Source: Atrina japonica (lineage: Eukaryota > Mollusca > Bivalvia > Pterioida > Pinnidae). From it: 64,000 bases of DNA. Numbering within the stretch: position 1 is the stretch's first letter; each line of letters opens with the position of its first letter. Location of the stretch: NCBI GenBank assembly GCA_030159075.1, contig BROG01000032.1, positions 740,001 through 804,000 of the forward strand, written 5' to 3'. Of this stretch, positions 1 through 17,870 are shown in pieces. The position numbers and the translations under genes were made by a program. The notes below the pieces were generated by a model. That model saw only the letters and a list, made by a program, of their open reading frames with translations. It did no database searches and was not told where the DNA came from.

Positions 1-1302
1 TTGACTTATTATATCGTAACGTATTTGCATAAAATTATGTCATCGCGTAAATACTTTAAAATATAACAATTACTGGAAGTTTATAACTCGGCATGGATTC
101 AACAAGAATACATGAGATCTCAAATTTATTAATGACACAGTTGCAAAAAGTCGCCTACTTCTTTTAAGTGTTTAAATTGACATTTGTGCAAAATTTGGAA
201 AACTGGATTTTATGTTCATACAGAATGGTATACGAGATAATGAATGGAAATTAAGGGATGTAAACTTTGAGTACATTACAAAATTGATGATAAAATATAT
301 CATTTATTGCATTATTAATTTTCTTTTAAGAGGAAATATGTATAGGTTATTGAATGTGTATCTTTAAAAATGTATGTCCGAGTTCGGTTATTGGCGCAGA
401 AAAGGACCTCGCAAATTGAGAAACATGTTATCGCTATAGCGTGTATGAATATAACATTAAAGTAGTCCCGGAAGCTCAAAACTGGTCCCGGGCGTATATG
501 GTAGTATATTTCACATTTTCATCTTATGTTTATTAAATGGAAAACGCATTTACGATACACAATGATGACACTTACTGAATAACTTCACACAACATTGCGA
601 ACTGTGCATTTTTAAGACCTCTCTTTCGCTGGAGTATTTTGACTATATCAAATTTATAAAACTCAAGCTACCAAAATTGAAATAATTACGACTACAAATG
701 CACATTGTGTTTGTATAAACAAATTCTCGTTATCGTTATATTGAAATAATCGTTACATTGATAAAATATGTTTCTTACCATAATGCAAATGGCTGGTGCT
801 TCGAACCTATACCATTGAATCATAATTTCTTTATCGTGTTATAAAATCCATTATCGTTACTTTTGATGCTTAATATTTCAAAGTAATATGTAAATTCTGC
901 GCCAGTTTAGTAAACCGCTTTAGTAACCGCATCGCACTGCACGTTACATAATGCATTCGTGGTAAAATGTATTATTTTCATTAAAATAAATATTTTTTTA
1001 TTCCAACAATTCTTTTAAATGCATCTTTTCAAAAGTAACTACATGATATCGATTTTATACAAAATGTACGGTATCTCAATAAAATCTTATTAAACAATAC
1101 CAAAGTTTATTTCTGTTTAGGCGTCCACTTTGTCGTCATGTCACAGTAAGAATCTAAGAAATGACCGCAGTCAATACCCAAAAGAACGATTTTATGTCAC
1201 GAAAAAATTATCCTGAAAATTGTAGTCATAAAGAAATAACTTGGATTCAGAACATATAGTTTACTAAATTATATTGACGCCTACAACATATTTTATGCCA
1301 GT

Positions 1303-1303
<1 letters not shown>
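1..1303. other. AT-rich stretch without recognised gene
   Basis: No convincing ORF, splice-framed exon or repeat family member was recognised here on either strand. Confidence 0.5.
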
Positions 1304-1400
<97 letters not shown>

Positions 1401-1468
1401 GTAGGATAGTAGTAGGTAGGTAGATAGGTAGGTAGGTAGATAGATAGATAGTAGATAGATAGATAGTT

Positions 1469-1540
<72 letters not shown>

Positions 1541-1575
1541 TTAGAGAAAGAGAGATAGATAGGTAGGTAGGTAGG

Positions 1576-1654
<79 letters not shown>

Positions 1655-1709
1655 GTAGGTAGATAGATAGATAGATAGTTAGAGAAAGACAGATAGATAG
1701 GTAGGTAGG

Positions 1710-1744
<35 letters not shown>

Positions 1745-1800
1745 TTAGAGAAAGAGAGATAGATAGGTAGGTAGGTAGGTAGGTAGATAAGTAGACATAA
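1304..1800. repeat. GA microsatellite followed by GATA/GGTA compound array
   Basis: About 95 bp of pure (GA)n passes into interleaved TAGA and TAGG tetranucleotides. A longer unit, tagttagagaaagagagat followed by a TAGG run, recurs several times inside the tetranucleotide tract, so the array has a crude higher-order structure. The long open frames across it (SIYLSIYL type) are translated repeat. Confidence 0.95.
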
Positions 1801-2243
1801 AGATAGTAGTAACATATATATAGTATCATATACACGGGGAATTTGAACGTACAAGAATTATATAGATATTTAATACAAGGAAAATAACAGTACACGTCAG
1901 ATGAATGGAAATGAACGTAATGCAATGCCAGTTTATTATTAAATGTCACACTCAAAGCGCACGCTTCGTTTTTATTAATATATCAAACATCATTTGACAC
2001 TATATGTCATTTCAACATTTGAAATTATTTGTATTTGCATATGTAAATTAATAGTGACGCATTTATATATATATAGAAAACAACTTGGTAGCACACATTA
2101 ACTGGGAAATTAAAAATCATCTATGACACATACAATTTGTCAGCCCATTTCGAGAGAATATTTTTTTTACCATTGGTTTAATCACTGACTTTTATAAGAA
2201 CTAGTATAAATGGGTGGTAATTCCGTTTATGAAATAAACCGTT

Positions 2244-2254
2244 ACACACACACA

Positions 2255-2325
<71 letters not shown>

Positions 2326-2336
2326 ACACACACACT
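2244..2336. repeat. CA/TG microsatellite
   Basis: Nearly pure (CA)n with two TACA interruptions. Confidence 0.95.
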
Positions 2337-3870
2337 GCTATATATTTTGTGAAAATACAATTAATAAAACAGAAGGAAACCTATCGTTAAAACTTTATAC
2401 ATTTTGATAAATTTACTCAAAGCTCTTTAGACAAAATGTATGATAATTTACGTTTATTCAAGCGGATTATTTGAATACAGCAATCTTGAAGAACCAAACG
2501 TTTATTATTTTCTTGCTCATTTAATGAATATTAACCATGTTGATTCTTGTGGCTAATGATAATAGAATGCATCAATTCATTCAGACAAAACGTAATACTG
2601 GAACAAAGGAAAATACCCATATGTATCAGAATCCAAGTCCTCCTTTAGTGTTGAGATAAATATAGTTTAAATCTAATGAATGTCTAAAGAAATATATTGG
2701 CAAACAAATCAAAATACAAAAATCCGGATTTGCTGATTCAAACGAGTTAAGAAATGTAGTCTTCATACACTTTTCAATTAAGCTGTAGTTTCCAGATATA
2801 TCTAGTATCGCCAGGTTTAACACTCTTTATACGTTGTAAGGGTTCAGTGATGTCTCCATATGCTGTAAGACTGGAATTTCAACTATGATTCTAAAGGCAC
2901 CGATCAGTAACATACACATTTCTTGTGATGACCATGATGAGAATGTAATAGAATAATTTCTAAAGAAATTACTGATAAGCCTTTTTGCTTTGGTAAGTAA
3001 ATAAATTTATAGTAAGACTCCATGATATATCTTAATATATTGTCATGTTGTAAATTTACTGGGTTACTTACAAAATCATCCAATCAACTAACAATTTACA
3101 ACAGGATAATTTTATAAAATTTTCAAAACAACACAAACCATTATCTGTGTTACCCTAAATGGACAGTGGGTCAAGAGAGTGAGTGTCGTTCAATAAATGT
3201 CATTTATGCTGGGCTTCGCGGAAGGCAAAATTCGGTTAAAGTCACAGTCCATATCTATGCAATTGGCTTCCGCTCATACGACTCCCGTCAGTATCAGTAT
3301 TAAAGCAAATTTTGTCTACAAACAATCATTATTAACTGGTGTAAGCAAATTATAAGGAAGCAAATGAACATCAGGCTAATTTTGAGAAGAGCCAAATAAC
3401 AATATAATCTGTCTGAAAATAGATGAAGATGGACATCGCGGATTAATATATTACATTTCTGTGCGTCAGCAATATAATGCATGTTTGTCATTTCTAATGT
3501 ATCAAATTGTTTTGATATACCGTATTAAGATAACAGGAATACTTTTCTGATATTTCGTTGATATGTCTGTACTTCGATACTATTTAAGTCGTAATGATCG
3601 ATAATATTTTGAGCATTTTATATATTAAACTTCTACTTTTTAATTAGATTTATTTTGTTCAACTGTGACAATATTCATATTTGTATATTTCTTGCAAGAT
3701 GCAAATGAATTAACCGGTCTAGTTATCTACTTCACAAGGACCTTGTTTTGGTTCACGTGACCTTAACTGATAGAAATCGAGCCAGTCTTGTAAATATTAC
3801 ACACACAAAAGCGCGTCTGTACATTCGGACATCTTGCGAATAATAAAAATGTCAGACAGGAAACTGATAT
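2337..3870. other. AT-rich stretch without recognised gene
   Basis: Only short unsupported ORFs. Nothing recognised. Confidence 0.4.
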
Positions 3871-3872
3871 GC

Positions 3873-3990
<118 letters not shown>

Positions 3991-4931
3991 AATGTCTTTG
4001 ATATATACAAGTGATATAAAAGTGAATAAAGAGTTTTGGTTTTGTGCGCATTTTTGTAATAAAATGCGTGATTGGCATATATTTTTGCTTGGTTTGGAAC
4101 ACTGAAAATAAACATTTTTTCAGTAAAAAGTTTGTACCCTTTCTTGAAGTTGTTGAATAATATCCCTATAACAAATATGTATGAAACAGAATTTTTAATA
4201 TATTAATACTCGTATTATTTTGTTTTTTTTTCAAGTGTAACGAATGAAATCAACTTATGTACTTTAGTACTTTGGTAAAAATTATTTCTTCGACATACAA
4301 CAATGGTAATTGTTAAATCTTAAATGTGACTTAATCTCTCTGTTAAATACGACCGACTAATACATGGGTGACAATGTATTAAGGCGGCTATGTCATCAAC
4401 TTTGCATTTATATCATCATTTCAAATAAACCCTCTAGTCTAATAAACCTAAATATAAAAATCTAAAATTTATCTCTGAATTTCAAATCTCAAATTTTCTA
4501 AAATTTATTTCTGAATTTCAAATCGCAAATTTTACACGTACAAAATTGTAAAACCAACTTTTAGAAGAGTAACGTCTATAACCATCAGCTTGTTAAATAA
4601 ACCTTCTGATAAACTCAAATAAAAAGCCAACTTTCAGATGAGTAATATCTGTAAGTATTCCTTTGTTTTGGGGATTATTCTCAGCACTATCTTTTTTCCT
4701 GATATTTGTCCCAAACTGACAATCTTAATATGTTTTGTAAATTATAGCACCTTCTTCGGCCACAGATAATTCATACATACGTTTTTGGTCAAATAGCTTT
4801 TACGCAAGATAAACATAAATCAATTAAGAATCTCTTTGAACTAAATTAGTGTCGGATCAAAGTTTTTACAGTCACAGGTATACCCGATACTTAGCTTTTT
4901 GTACTTGGCCCACCATGGGATATTATTTGTA

Positions 4932-4935
<4 letters not shown>
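3991..4935. other. AT-rich stretch without recognised gene
   Basis: Nothing recognised beyond a short local repeat around 4450-4560 (tctaaaatttatctctgaat, twice). Confidence 0.4.

Positions 4936-5011
<76 letters not shown>
4936..5011. repeat. TA microsatellite
   Basis: Pure (TA)n tract. Confidence 0.95.
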
Positions 5012-5014
<3 letters not shown>

Positions 5015-5091
5015 TACACATAAGGAAATATATACCCTCCCTTTGTGACCCTTCCTAGACCAAATCGAGTTCCGTGAGGGGCACCCAGCGC

Positions 5092-6436
5092 GTCACTTAA
5101 TGCTGGAACCTCAACTAATAAACAGTGAACTTGAATTTCGATTTGGTCATCTTTTACGGGTATGAATTCTATAATTATTTTTGTTAAATTTACTATTACT
5201 TATGAATTGTAATATCTAATTATTTCGTTTTCATAATTTTTAGAAACTGGCTATTCTGTCTACAATTAGATTTATTTGATTGTAAACTATAGTGTTTCAC
5301 AAGTATCATTTCATATTGTTTTCACTCTTCTGTTCTTGTATTTTTGAACTACACTTATGAAATGTTTTATAAGTTTTGATTCTAGGGAAATGTTATTTTC
5401 ATTTTACAAGCTAGGTTTTAAATTTGTCAATTTACCATTTTCTGTGTAACCAATTTATACTATTTGTCTTTGAGTAGTCGCTCTCTGAAATTTTAATTGA
5501 ATATGTCTATCTGCAATCAAAATTTAGGGAATTTTTATGATCATTCTAATAGTTTGATAGACATAAATTAAACAGATATAACCTTTCACTTCATAGTTCT
5601 TTTTCCGGAAACTAAACTTCTTCCGTTTTCAACTTTATATTTACTTGTTGTTTACACTTCCGCCCAATGTGACTATCGAGCGGTAGGCAAAATTAGAAGA
5701 TAAACAGGCTTAGATCTTTAACATTTCTTAGTGATCACCTGTAAATTATGTTGTAAGTAATTACTACTTTTGTTTAAATTCTGTTTATATCATTTTCTAG
5801 TAATCTATCTATTCTAATACGTTTTATCAGTTACTTCTGCACACTGACTGAGTACACGTGCACTAGTGTTTACTTTGACTTACCGAAAGTATATCTTGTG
5901 CGACTTACTGTATAAATTTAATATTCTCATCAATTAATGAGTGAAACTTTTTACTTTTAGAGTTAGTTATTATTTTATAGTTTTTTATATTTCATTAGTT
6001 AGTTCAATGTCATTTTACACAGTTTACATGATCAGAACTGTATTTAAATATATTAATGAACTATAAATTACATAGGCATGTCCTATCACTTATTAATGTG
6101 GTTTGCTCATTTTCATAGTATACGTACCTATCCTGCCAAGTGTTCTTTCCATTTGACAGTTAATTCCCCCCATAATTCTTTGTTTAGATATTATATTTTG
6201 TATTTCATTTATATTTTCATTGAATTCGCATCTAATCTTAGGTACCCAATATATGTGGTCCATTAATATATTAGTACTCATGTATTAATTATTTGTTACG
6301 TAATATGTAAATGACTCATTGTACTTTGAGTATCCTACATTGTTTGTGTATTCTTATGTTTATAAATGTCACTTTATGCTGGAACCTCAACTAATAAACA
6401 GTGAACTTGAACTTCGATTTTGTCATCTTTTACAGG
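5092..6436 (+). repeat. 1.3 kb segment bounded by a 69 bp direct repeat
   Basis: Positions 5092-5160 and 6368-6436 are near-identical 69 bp blocks, both containing tgctggaacctcaactaata and an AATAAA within it. The interior is AT-rich with no coding potential. A polyadenylation signal inside a direct repeat could mean the 3' edge of LTRs or two copies of one transcript end, but neither LTR termini nor a primer-binding site was found. Confidence 0.55.
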
Positions 6437-7320
6437 ACCCAAACTCTCCTAAGGTTATCACTGCACCACAACAATACGCCACACCAGAAACCCCCGTAAT
6501 ATTTATACCATATATATAAATACTAACTAATCAAATATTGTTATTACCATCCAATTAGAATGCACAATATAAAACAACTGAGTAAAGTTCAAAACTGAAT
6601 GACGACAATATTTCTTGGAAATTAAAACCAGAAATAAAGTATATACACACGCGGATTCCGATGCACTCTCCGACTTTATATGCACTTATGGAAACGTATA
6701 CACTTGGACTTGTAAAACATATATAGCATGTGAATAAAGATTGAGTGATGACATTCAAAAAGCGAAAGGTATTATGCAATATCGTTTTTATTTCATTTGT
6801 TAATTGTTTATTTAATTGTTTAGATTGTTTTTCTTTTTGCATTGATAAAAATCATATATGGACGAACGACAGCTGGTTGCTTCTTGATTTCTAAATATAT
6901 TTTTTTATCAAATTTGTTACAAACAGAAATTGAAAAGATCATGATTGGAATAAATATACTGGACATGCTAACATGACTTCAAAGAAATGTAAATCGAGAA
7001 TTATTCAATTGGTATTCATGTGTTGCTCCACTGTCAATCACACATTATAAAAAGTCGATGGATAAAATGGATATTGTAACATATTTATTTGACCTCCATA
7101 GCATACTTTTATGAACGAAACCATTGTGTATTCTCTCCTTAATCACTTAATTTTTTGTATGGAAATAGATTTCACATAGATAATATGTACGAAAAAAAAA
7201 TCACTGCCATCACATAATGCCTTTAGTTGCAGAAAGAATTTATAATCCACTGCATAAAAACCGTTGTATTACTCCATTTGTAATGTAAGTGTATCTGATG
7301 TGGGTGGTATAAGTTCAGTT
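6437..7320. other. AT-rich stretch without recognised gene
   Basis: Short ORFs only; nothing recognised. Confidence 0.4.
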
Positions 7321-7324
7321 TGTA

Positions 7325-8376
7325 AAAACAATTCACAATATCAAACATACGACTTCTCTACTCTTTACACAACAATCCCACATAAACCCCATTTAGCATC
7401 ATAAACGACTGTTGTTTTTTTCACTAAATGTGATACCAGGAAATTTAAATACCTAGTGACTGGTTATCATGATACTTATTTTATCAAACACCACTCTGAT
7501 TCTACACATAAACACACTGAAGTTGTTATTACAAAAGATGCTGGAATTTCTAATAGACAATATATTTGTAATGTACGGAAACGTGGTCTTTCAACAAACT
7601 ATCGGCATTCCTATGGGAACCAAATGTGCTTCTTTACTTGTTGACCTGTTCCTTTATTCATGTGAAGCAGACTTCATTCAGAAGCTGCTGAATCAAATGA
7701 AGACAAGGTTAGCGGTGTCCTTTTATTTGACATTTAGATATATCGACGAAGTTTTGTCAATTAACAATTTTCATACATATATCAATGCAATATATCCCGA
7801 CAAACTAGAAATTAAAGATACAACAGAATCAAGCACACACGCTTCATACTTAGACATTTATTTACTATAGAGACAGCTATACGGCAAACGCGACGATTTC
7901 GGCTTTCCAATCGTTAATTTTCCACATTCAAAGCTGAAATAGGATACTAAAAACCTGATGAACTTTTAATAAAAAAGTGGTGTGGAAAAAAAGATTTGTT
8001 GCTGATTGTATGTTGCAGAAAACTTACAATATACAATATAACTAATCCGCCTTTTATACCCGTTGTAGGACTTGTTTTCTGGTGAAAAAAAAAATAAAAT
8101 AAGAATGCAGTGTGGGGAGATGAAGTGGGAATATTTCAAAACATTTTTTCAACACATGATCCTGGTTCAGCTTTAAGTAGTAATATCCCACAATCACCCT
8201 CATATGGATTTTATATTTCACAAATGATCCGATATACCAGGGTGTGTTCAACAAATGAACAATTTATATGCAGAGGTAAACTACTCACTGAGGAATTATT
8301 GAAACAGGGATATCGAAATCCGCGTTTGATGTCAACGTTCCGCAAATTTTACGGTCGGTATAATAGTCTTGTTTGA
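7325..8376 (+). pseudogene. Decayed Penelope-type reverse transcriptase copy 1
   Basis: Conceptual translation shows the reverse transcriptase core in broken frames: STLYTTIPH near 7360, then 7469-7870 with IGIPMGT (fingers/palm) and FRYIDEVLS, which stands for the catalytic YxDD motif with D replaced by E at the second position. The C-terminal part (SSNIPQSP to KFYGRYNSLV) resumes at about 8178-8375 after an inserted element. The same protein is seen at 20.9-21.5, 29.3-31.0 and 52.0-52.3 kb. The TTIPH and GIPMGT motifs point to a Penelope-like or related non-LTR retroelement. No GIY-YIG endonuclease was recognised. Several frameshifts and stops make it inactive. Confidence 0.75.
7926..8177. 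mobile_element. Small TIR element inserted in reverse transcriptase copy 1
   Basis: The retroelement reads FPH...SSNIP without interruption in the copy at 30.5 kb, but here about 250 bp separate these parts. The insert has short inverted ends, AAAGCTGAA at left and TTCAGCTTT at right. It is therefore probably a non-autonomous DNA element. Superfamily not assigned. Confidence 0.5.
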
Positions 8377-9465
8377 CGTGAATCAGACTGGATATAAAAT
8401 GTTTCAAAGGAAGTAGATTTTTGAAGAACATACTTTTTAAAGGGGTCGTAACTGTGTTTATCAAAGAGCATTACCTCATATTGGAATCAAGGTACTGAAA
8501 GCACACAAACGAGTGATGGCAATCGTAAATTTTAATGAGGTATAATACACTCAGTATACCGAGTACTTTTTAATTCTGTAAAATTAGGTTTTACAAAAAG
8601 TAACTAAAAATTGGGTCAAACATTTGGCCTAACGTACGTACTGGAGGCTTATTTATTATACTTCAAACTACATAGATCAGCAATATGATTATAAAATCTT
8701 GTGCTTATAAACATCGTTTCATCGATGTTAATTAAATTTCTGTGCGACACGGCAGTATTATACCCTTACGCTATATTTCCTATCAGTAGCCTTAAATTTC
8801 TAGGTTAATACGTGTACATGTAAAACTTTTTCCTAACTTCAAAGACTGTCTCTAGTTTTTCATCAGTTAAGATCACGTGAATGAGGAATGACGCAACTTC
8901 TATATCCAATTTCACAGACAGATCTTGCCAATACACAGTAAGGGAAACTTGACCAAAAGTCATTTGCATATTAATCGTGCACAAGATTTGTTAACAGTCC
9001 AGTCTATCGCTTTTAATGTCAATTCTATCACAAGAGTGTAATTGTAAAAAATAATTGAAAAGTAACATTATAAAGCAAATTTATTATATCTTAAAATTCA
9101 TAAAAGACGCCGAACTGACCTTTAATAGCATTTATTTCAACAAGTCTTGTAGACCTATATTTTTCCATCCTCTGTGCCGCCTCGTAGTATAGTTTAAATG
9201 GATACATTAGGTTTTTGCTTAAAATTCTTTAGGAGTTATCTCTCTTAACCAGATATATAACCACATGTATAAGTCAACGTTTCGAAGACAAAGATTGTTT
9301 GTTTTCTGACTTCATGAACATCTATGCAATACTCGACCCTGGACTGGTGTCAATGGCGCTTCAACTGTATAACATTGTCTACCTTCAAGCGACATTAACT
9401 GGAGAGTTTTTGTTTCCTCTTTTCTATGTTAATTGATAATTTTGAAAAAATGACCAAATAAATGA
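8377..9465. other. AT-rich stretch without recognised gene
   Basis: No supported ORF or repeat recognised. Confidence 0.4.
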
Positions 9466-9640
9466 TATACACAGGCGTAAAAATTCTTAAATTCCAAAGA
9501 TGATTTGAAAATAATTCCAGAAACCTAGATGTGTCACTTTTTCAATTGCAATTGATTAACTCAATACTATTTGTATACAAACACCACACTGGGCGTGACC
9601 TCATAAATCATATAGGAATATATGATTGTTTATGTCATAG
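9466..9640 (+). mobile_element. Foldback MITE, family M1, copy 1
   Basis: Left end tatacacaggcgtaaaaatt and right end are imperfect inverted repeats of about 40 bp. The core (accacactgggcgtgacct) matches copies near 15.7, 16.8, 19.3, 32.7 and 47.7 kb. No coding capacity. Confidence 0.65.
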
Positions 9641-9968
9641 CTCTTATTTGTTTTTGTACATCGAGTACAAGTAGTAAAAGTAGAACAAATCGAAATAATA
9701 TTTTTTGCAGTCACTTGTGTACAGGACGTAACAAAAACATGACATGACATTCACAAAAACATCAACACAAACATACATTATTAATTTTATCTTCATAGAC
9801 TATAACAATAATTAAACCTACATGTATTACTATTAACAGTTAATATTTACAAAGGTGAAAGTCTATTGTGCAGTCCAATTCTGTTTCTTCAGCCGTACAC
9901 ACAATGAATAAGAAAGAAGCGGGAAAATTATACAATATAGAATAGTATGTATAAAATATATATATACA

Positions 9969-10043
9969 GTGGGTGTGTGTGTGGGTGTGTGTGTTTGTGT
10001 GCGTGTGTGTCTGTCTGTGTTTCTGTCTGTCTGTCTGTCTGTC
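9969..10043. repeat. GT / CTGT microsatellite
   Basis: (GT)n passing into (CTGT)n. Confidence 0.9.
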
Positions 10044-10365
10044 GACGAATGCTCGCGGTATTTTAATGCTCGTGGTATTTTTAAATTTGATCTGAAATTT
10101 AATCACTGTGGACAATTAATTCTAAGACATGTAAAAATACAGTACCACTAGTAATGGTACACTTACAGGAAAACAAAACAAAAAAATTCGTTTCAGCTAC
10201 CCCTAAATACTAACAGCTCTCTATGAATACATATCGCCAAGACAGTTGCCAGTGACATGCTGCGTTTCAAATATATCCTGATATATTAAAAGCAACTGGT
10301 GCCTATAATAAAATAATAGCGCAGAATTGCTGTTTTTACACGTACATTAATCCACCCAGTATATG

Positions 10366-10377
10366 TATGTATATATA

Positions 10378-10458
<81 letters not shown>
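10366..10458. repeat. TA microsatellite
   Basis: (TA)n tract. About 480 bp between it and the opsin start hold no recognised feature. Confidence 0.95.
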
Positions 10459-10460
<2 letters not shown>

Positions 10461-10938
10461 ACAGAACTTAACATAGAGTGAATGCATCATAGTGAATGAA
10501 AGAGGAGAAAATCAATGTTTGAAAAACATGTGAAATTGATATCCAATTCCTAGAAAAAACCCAAACTTGAATTACATATCAATGTAGATGTAAATCGGCT
10601 TTTGTGACAATCTTACAGAGAACAAATGAAAGAGATGCATCACGTGAGACTTACATATTTAGATTTATTATTTGGCCTTGCATTATACCACTTTCCCTCT
10701 AGAAAATATTTTTAAAATTTGAGCTCAACTTATGAAGTCTAATTGACTGAAACGATCGTTTTGAGCATTATAACTGTGGTATTATGTTTATATATATGTA
10801 ACCACAAGTCGTTGTCACTGCTTGTTGACCGTTTGAAGCAGTAAATCAGCAGTTAATTATCACATTGCTTCTCTCGTATTGATGCAGGTGCGTCATACGC
10901 ATAGCTGTCTTAATATTTGTCTCAGATTTGATCAAAAG

Positions 10939-14953
<4,015 letters not shown>

Positions 14954-15097
14954 TTTTGAGCAGACCCGTGTCCATAAAACACATGTTATGTTATTAGAAG
15001 TCACTATTCTAAACTATCATCTGAAAGGTGATTTTGTTAGATCTCGTACTTACTTACGTCATTTATTTCCGGTTGGTAATTTTTTTTATTAGTGACA

Positions 15098-15103
15098 AAT
15101 AAA
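15098..15103 (+). terminator. Opsin polyadenylation signal
   Basis: AATAAA 145 nt after the opsin stop codon, on the coding strand. Confidence 0.5.
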
Positions 15104-15182
15104 TGTCATAGACGTTGTACTTGTCTCTATTACACCCATGTATTTAATTAATTCATTCACAAGACATATTGTTATTATTTCA

Positions 15183-15290
15183 AAGTAAAAATGAAGAAGT
15201 ACCAATGGATATTCGAAACTCCAAGTCCATTACAATACGACAGATTATATATAAAAATGGCCTTAACATGAGGGACAATTGCGAATCCCA
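15183..15290 (+). repeat. Dispersed repeat R1, fragment 1
   Basis: Shares aagtaaaaatgaagaagtac and the downstream block with acaattgcgaatccca with copies at about 26.2, 34.7 and 46.8 kb. Not coding and not assigned to a class. Confidence 0.6.
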
Positions 15291-15694
15291 CACCAGAACG
15301 TTGTTTATTAAGTTATAAGAGACAAATCTAACTTGATCGATTCATAAATAACCTACGGAAGTTTCATCCTCACAAAGGGGGATAGAAGATATCTTTATCC
15401 GGGCAAATTCTAAATGAATCATTCCCTTTAGATGATGAATAGAGATCTTTACAACTGATCACTTGAAAGGATCTGTTCATACATATGTAGATATCAGAAA
15501 TCAAGTACTGTTCATTCACCTGTAAGTAACACATAATACATGTTTAACATCACAATTAACATCAATCAATAGTTTTCGATTGTAAACGGACATTAGCTGT
15601 GTTTACAAAAACAAAAACAAACGAAAAAAAAAAAACAACAATTCGATGTTTTCTAATTTTACTACTTTAACTTGATGTACAATTAAAAATAAGC

Positions 15695-15872
15695 TCTATA
15701 CATAAGAAATATTATATTTTGTGAAAATAAGGTCAGATCCAGTATGCATATACAAGTGGTGAGGTAGAATTAATCAATTGCAAGTAAATAACTGCCAAAC
15801 TGTGTTTCTCAAACATTTTTCACAAAATATATAGGAATTTAAGAAATTTTATGTACCGGTACGTGTATATCT
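15695..15872 (-). mobile_element. Foldback MITE, family M1, copy 2
   Basis: Core in inverse orientation (aaggtcagatccagtatgca) with diverged inverted ends ctatacataag and cacaaaatatatagg. The surrounding 15.3-16.3 kb contains no recognised gene. Confidence 0.5.
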
Positions 15873-16360
15873 TTCTTGGTATCTACACTTTAAACATCAT
15901 GGATGAATTGCTTAACGACCATGTAACATAAAACAACTTTTCAACTTGGTTGTCAAGGTTATCGAATTGTTAGTAAACAGGTAAATAATATATGAATGTG
16001 GTGAATGTGTAAATGTTCAAGTGTCCATGTATATAGATAATTATGCAATATGATTTTATAAAATAGTCGATATTTCAAATTTTCAGCTAAATAGACTCTA
16101 TCGGAAAGGAGTGAACTTACTGCTTCCTGATGAAAGCTATTGAGTCAAATTTTTTGCATTGATTTTTTTTATAATCATATTGTTCTAACTGTGTTTTAAC
16201 CCATGTAAATTTTTAATATATTGGATATGTAGAATTTAATCATTTGATCAATTATCTTGGTCAACTTTATGTTCCGCTGCGCATATATTTTAGATGTTGT
16301 TTGTTTCATTTTACGCCTTTTCGCACTGATTGATATATACTGAGATTAACAAATGCATGT

Positions 16361-16706
16361 GGTATCATTTCCCTTTGTGAATCAATAATATTTATACTGG
16401 CATCATAGCCTAAGACTATTTAAGACCCTGTAGTTATGGCATTAAGTAATTAGATAAGTTAAGCAGTGTGTTTTGTTATTATTTTATTGTTTCTCTTAAC
16501 TCTTTGATAAATTGAATTTATAAAGATTTGTTTTATACCAGCCCATGCTATATACTTCAAATTACAATGTCGATTAAATATATTGAAATATAATACGTTG
16601 GATATTTTTGTTGTAAATTAATATTTAAGAACTTCTTGTACTTAATTCTAATTCGAATGTTTGTCTTACGCTGTGTAAATGATCATTTTGTTTGTTTGTC
16701 TTTTTT

Positions 16707-16744
<38 letters not shown>

Positions 16745-17870
16745 CTGTCTAGTATATTTGGATCCTGGACATCCTAAAGATTTATACTTTGCAACTGAAA
16801 AACTCGTCAATAATATCTGTATATGAATACCACACTGGACCTGACCTAATTTTCACAACATATATAGGAGTATAAGGTTTTTTTTAAATACATTTGTATA
16901 GTTCTTAGTTGTTATTGTACATCAAGTTCAAGTGGTGAATGTAGAAAAGATCGAAATAAGTTTTCTGAATAATTACAGGTAATCTCCCTTTACTGTATTG
17001 TAAATAACATTCAGAGCAGCTCATGCATATTTAACCATTAATATTTACCGAGAGAAATTTCATCTCCAAAATTGAGATCAGAAAGTGTACTTTCATCAAC
17101 ATAAAAAAATAAGGAGATATGGGAGGTAAGTAGCCAACCTATCATAGGTGACAGATCGATTTTTCAGTAATAAGATCAATGATGCACTTATCACATTTCA
17201 TTAAAACCGTGATTTAGCGATTGTTATAATGATCTATTATCGAATCGTTTATCATTGATGTCATTTTGTATCTAGGGGGTGTACGTGTGTTAAGGTTTCC
17301 TGTTATACACCTTCTGTTTGGATATACATTTACAACACAATTGTAAAAAAAAGGAATTCCTTTCTTTGATGTGGTATACGGCCTTCCGTTAATATAATTG
17401 GTCAACGGAGCATCTGTGTCCGTCAATTTCACCATTGATTTTTAATAGTGTTTTACGCCACACTCAACAATTTTTCAGTTATATGGTGGTGGCCAGTTTT
17501 TATTGGTGGAAGAGAGAACTCGGTTACAATGTACCTTGCCTTCCGCAAGTATTCACCATCGATAATGGGCCAATTCTTACTCACGTAACATACCAAAGGA
17601 TATATGTTTACTTTAAATTCTAAGATACATTTTATTTCATGTCTCACAAAAGTCACTTATGTTAAAAACGGGTATCGCATCTCGTGATCGTTTTATACCA
17701 TATTTATCTAACACACGTCACTTAATTTACAAAATTTGAAATTCAAGTTATCACATTCGCTGAAGCTTGTACCCATTTAAACATTATGAATTAAGTAACT
17801 CTGACTAGTTTGATAAATATGACAGTGAACCTGTATATACATTCGGTTAGTTACAGTTCACATATATATA
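16361..17870 (+). repeat. Tandem segmental duplication, copy 1
   Basis: Begins gtatcatttccctttgtgaa and ends at the TA run before the same sequence restarts at 17871. Compared with copy 2 it lacks about 1 kb (junction after atttatactttg near 16787) and has about 230 bp extra (17396-17626). Identity in shared parts is visually above 95 percent. It contains a (GT)n tract at 16711-16742 and the right half of an M1 MITE (16790-16912). Confidence 0.9.
17440..17560 (-). repeat. tRNA-derived SINE body fragment (family S)
   Basis: Reads, inverted, the conserved SINE 3' body (caatttttcagttatatggt, then the gaacycggttacaatgtacc block). It lies within the 230 bp present only in duplication copy 1. Confidence 0.7.

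Noticed and set aside
1264..1955. Long frames rich in Ser-Ile-Tyr-Leu, and similar YIYI, HTHT, SLSL, ERER frames across the window
   Set aside because: They are translations of GATA, TA, CA and CT microsatellites in whichever frame happens to be open.
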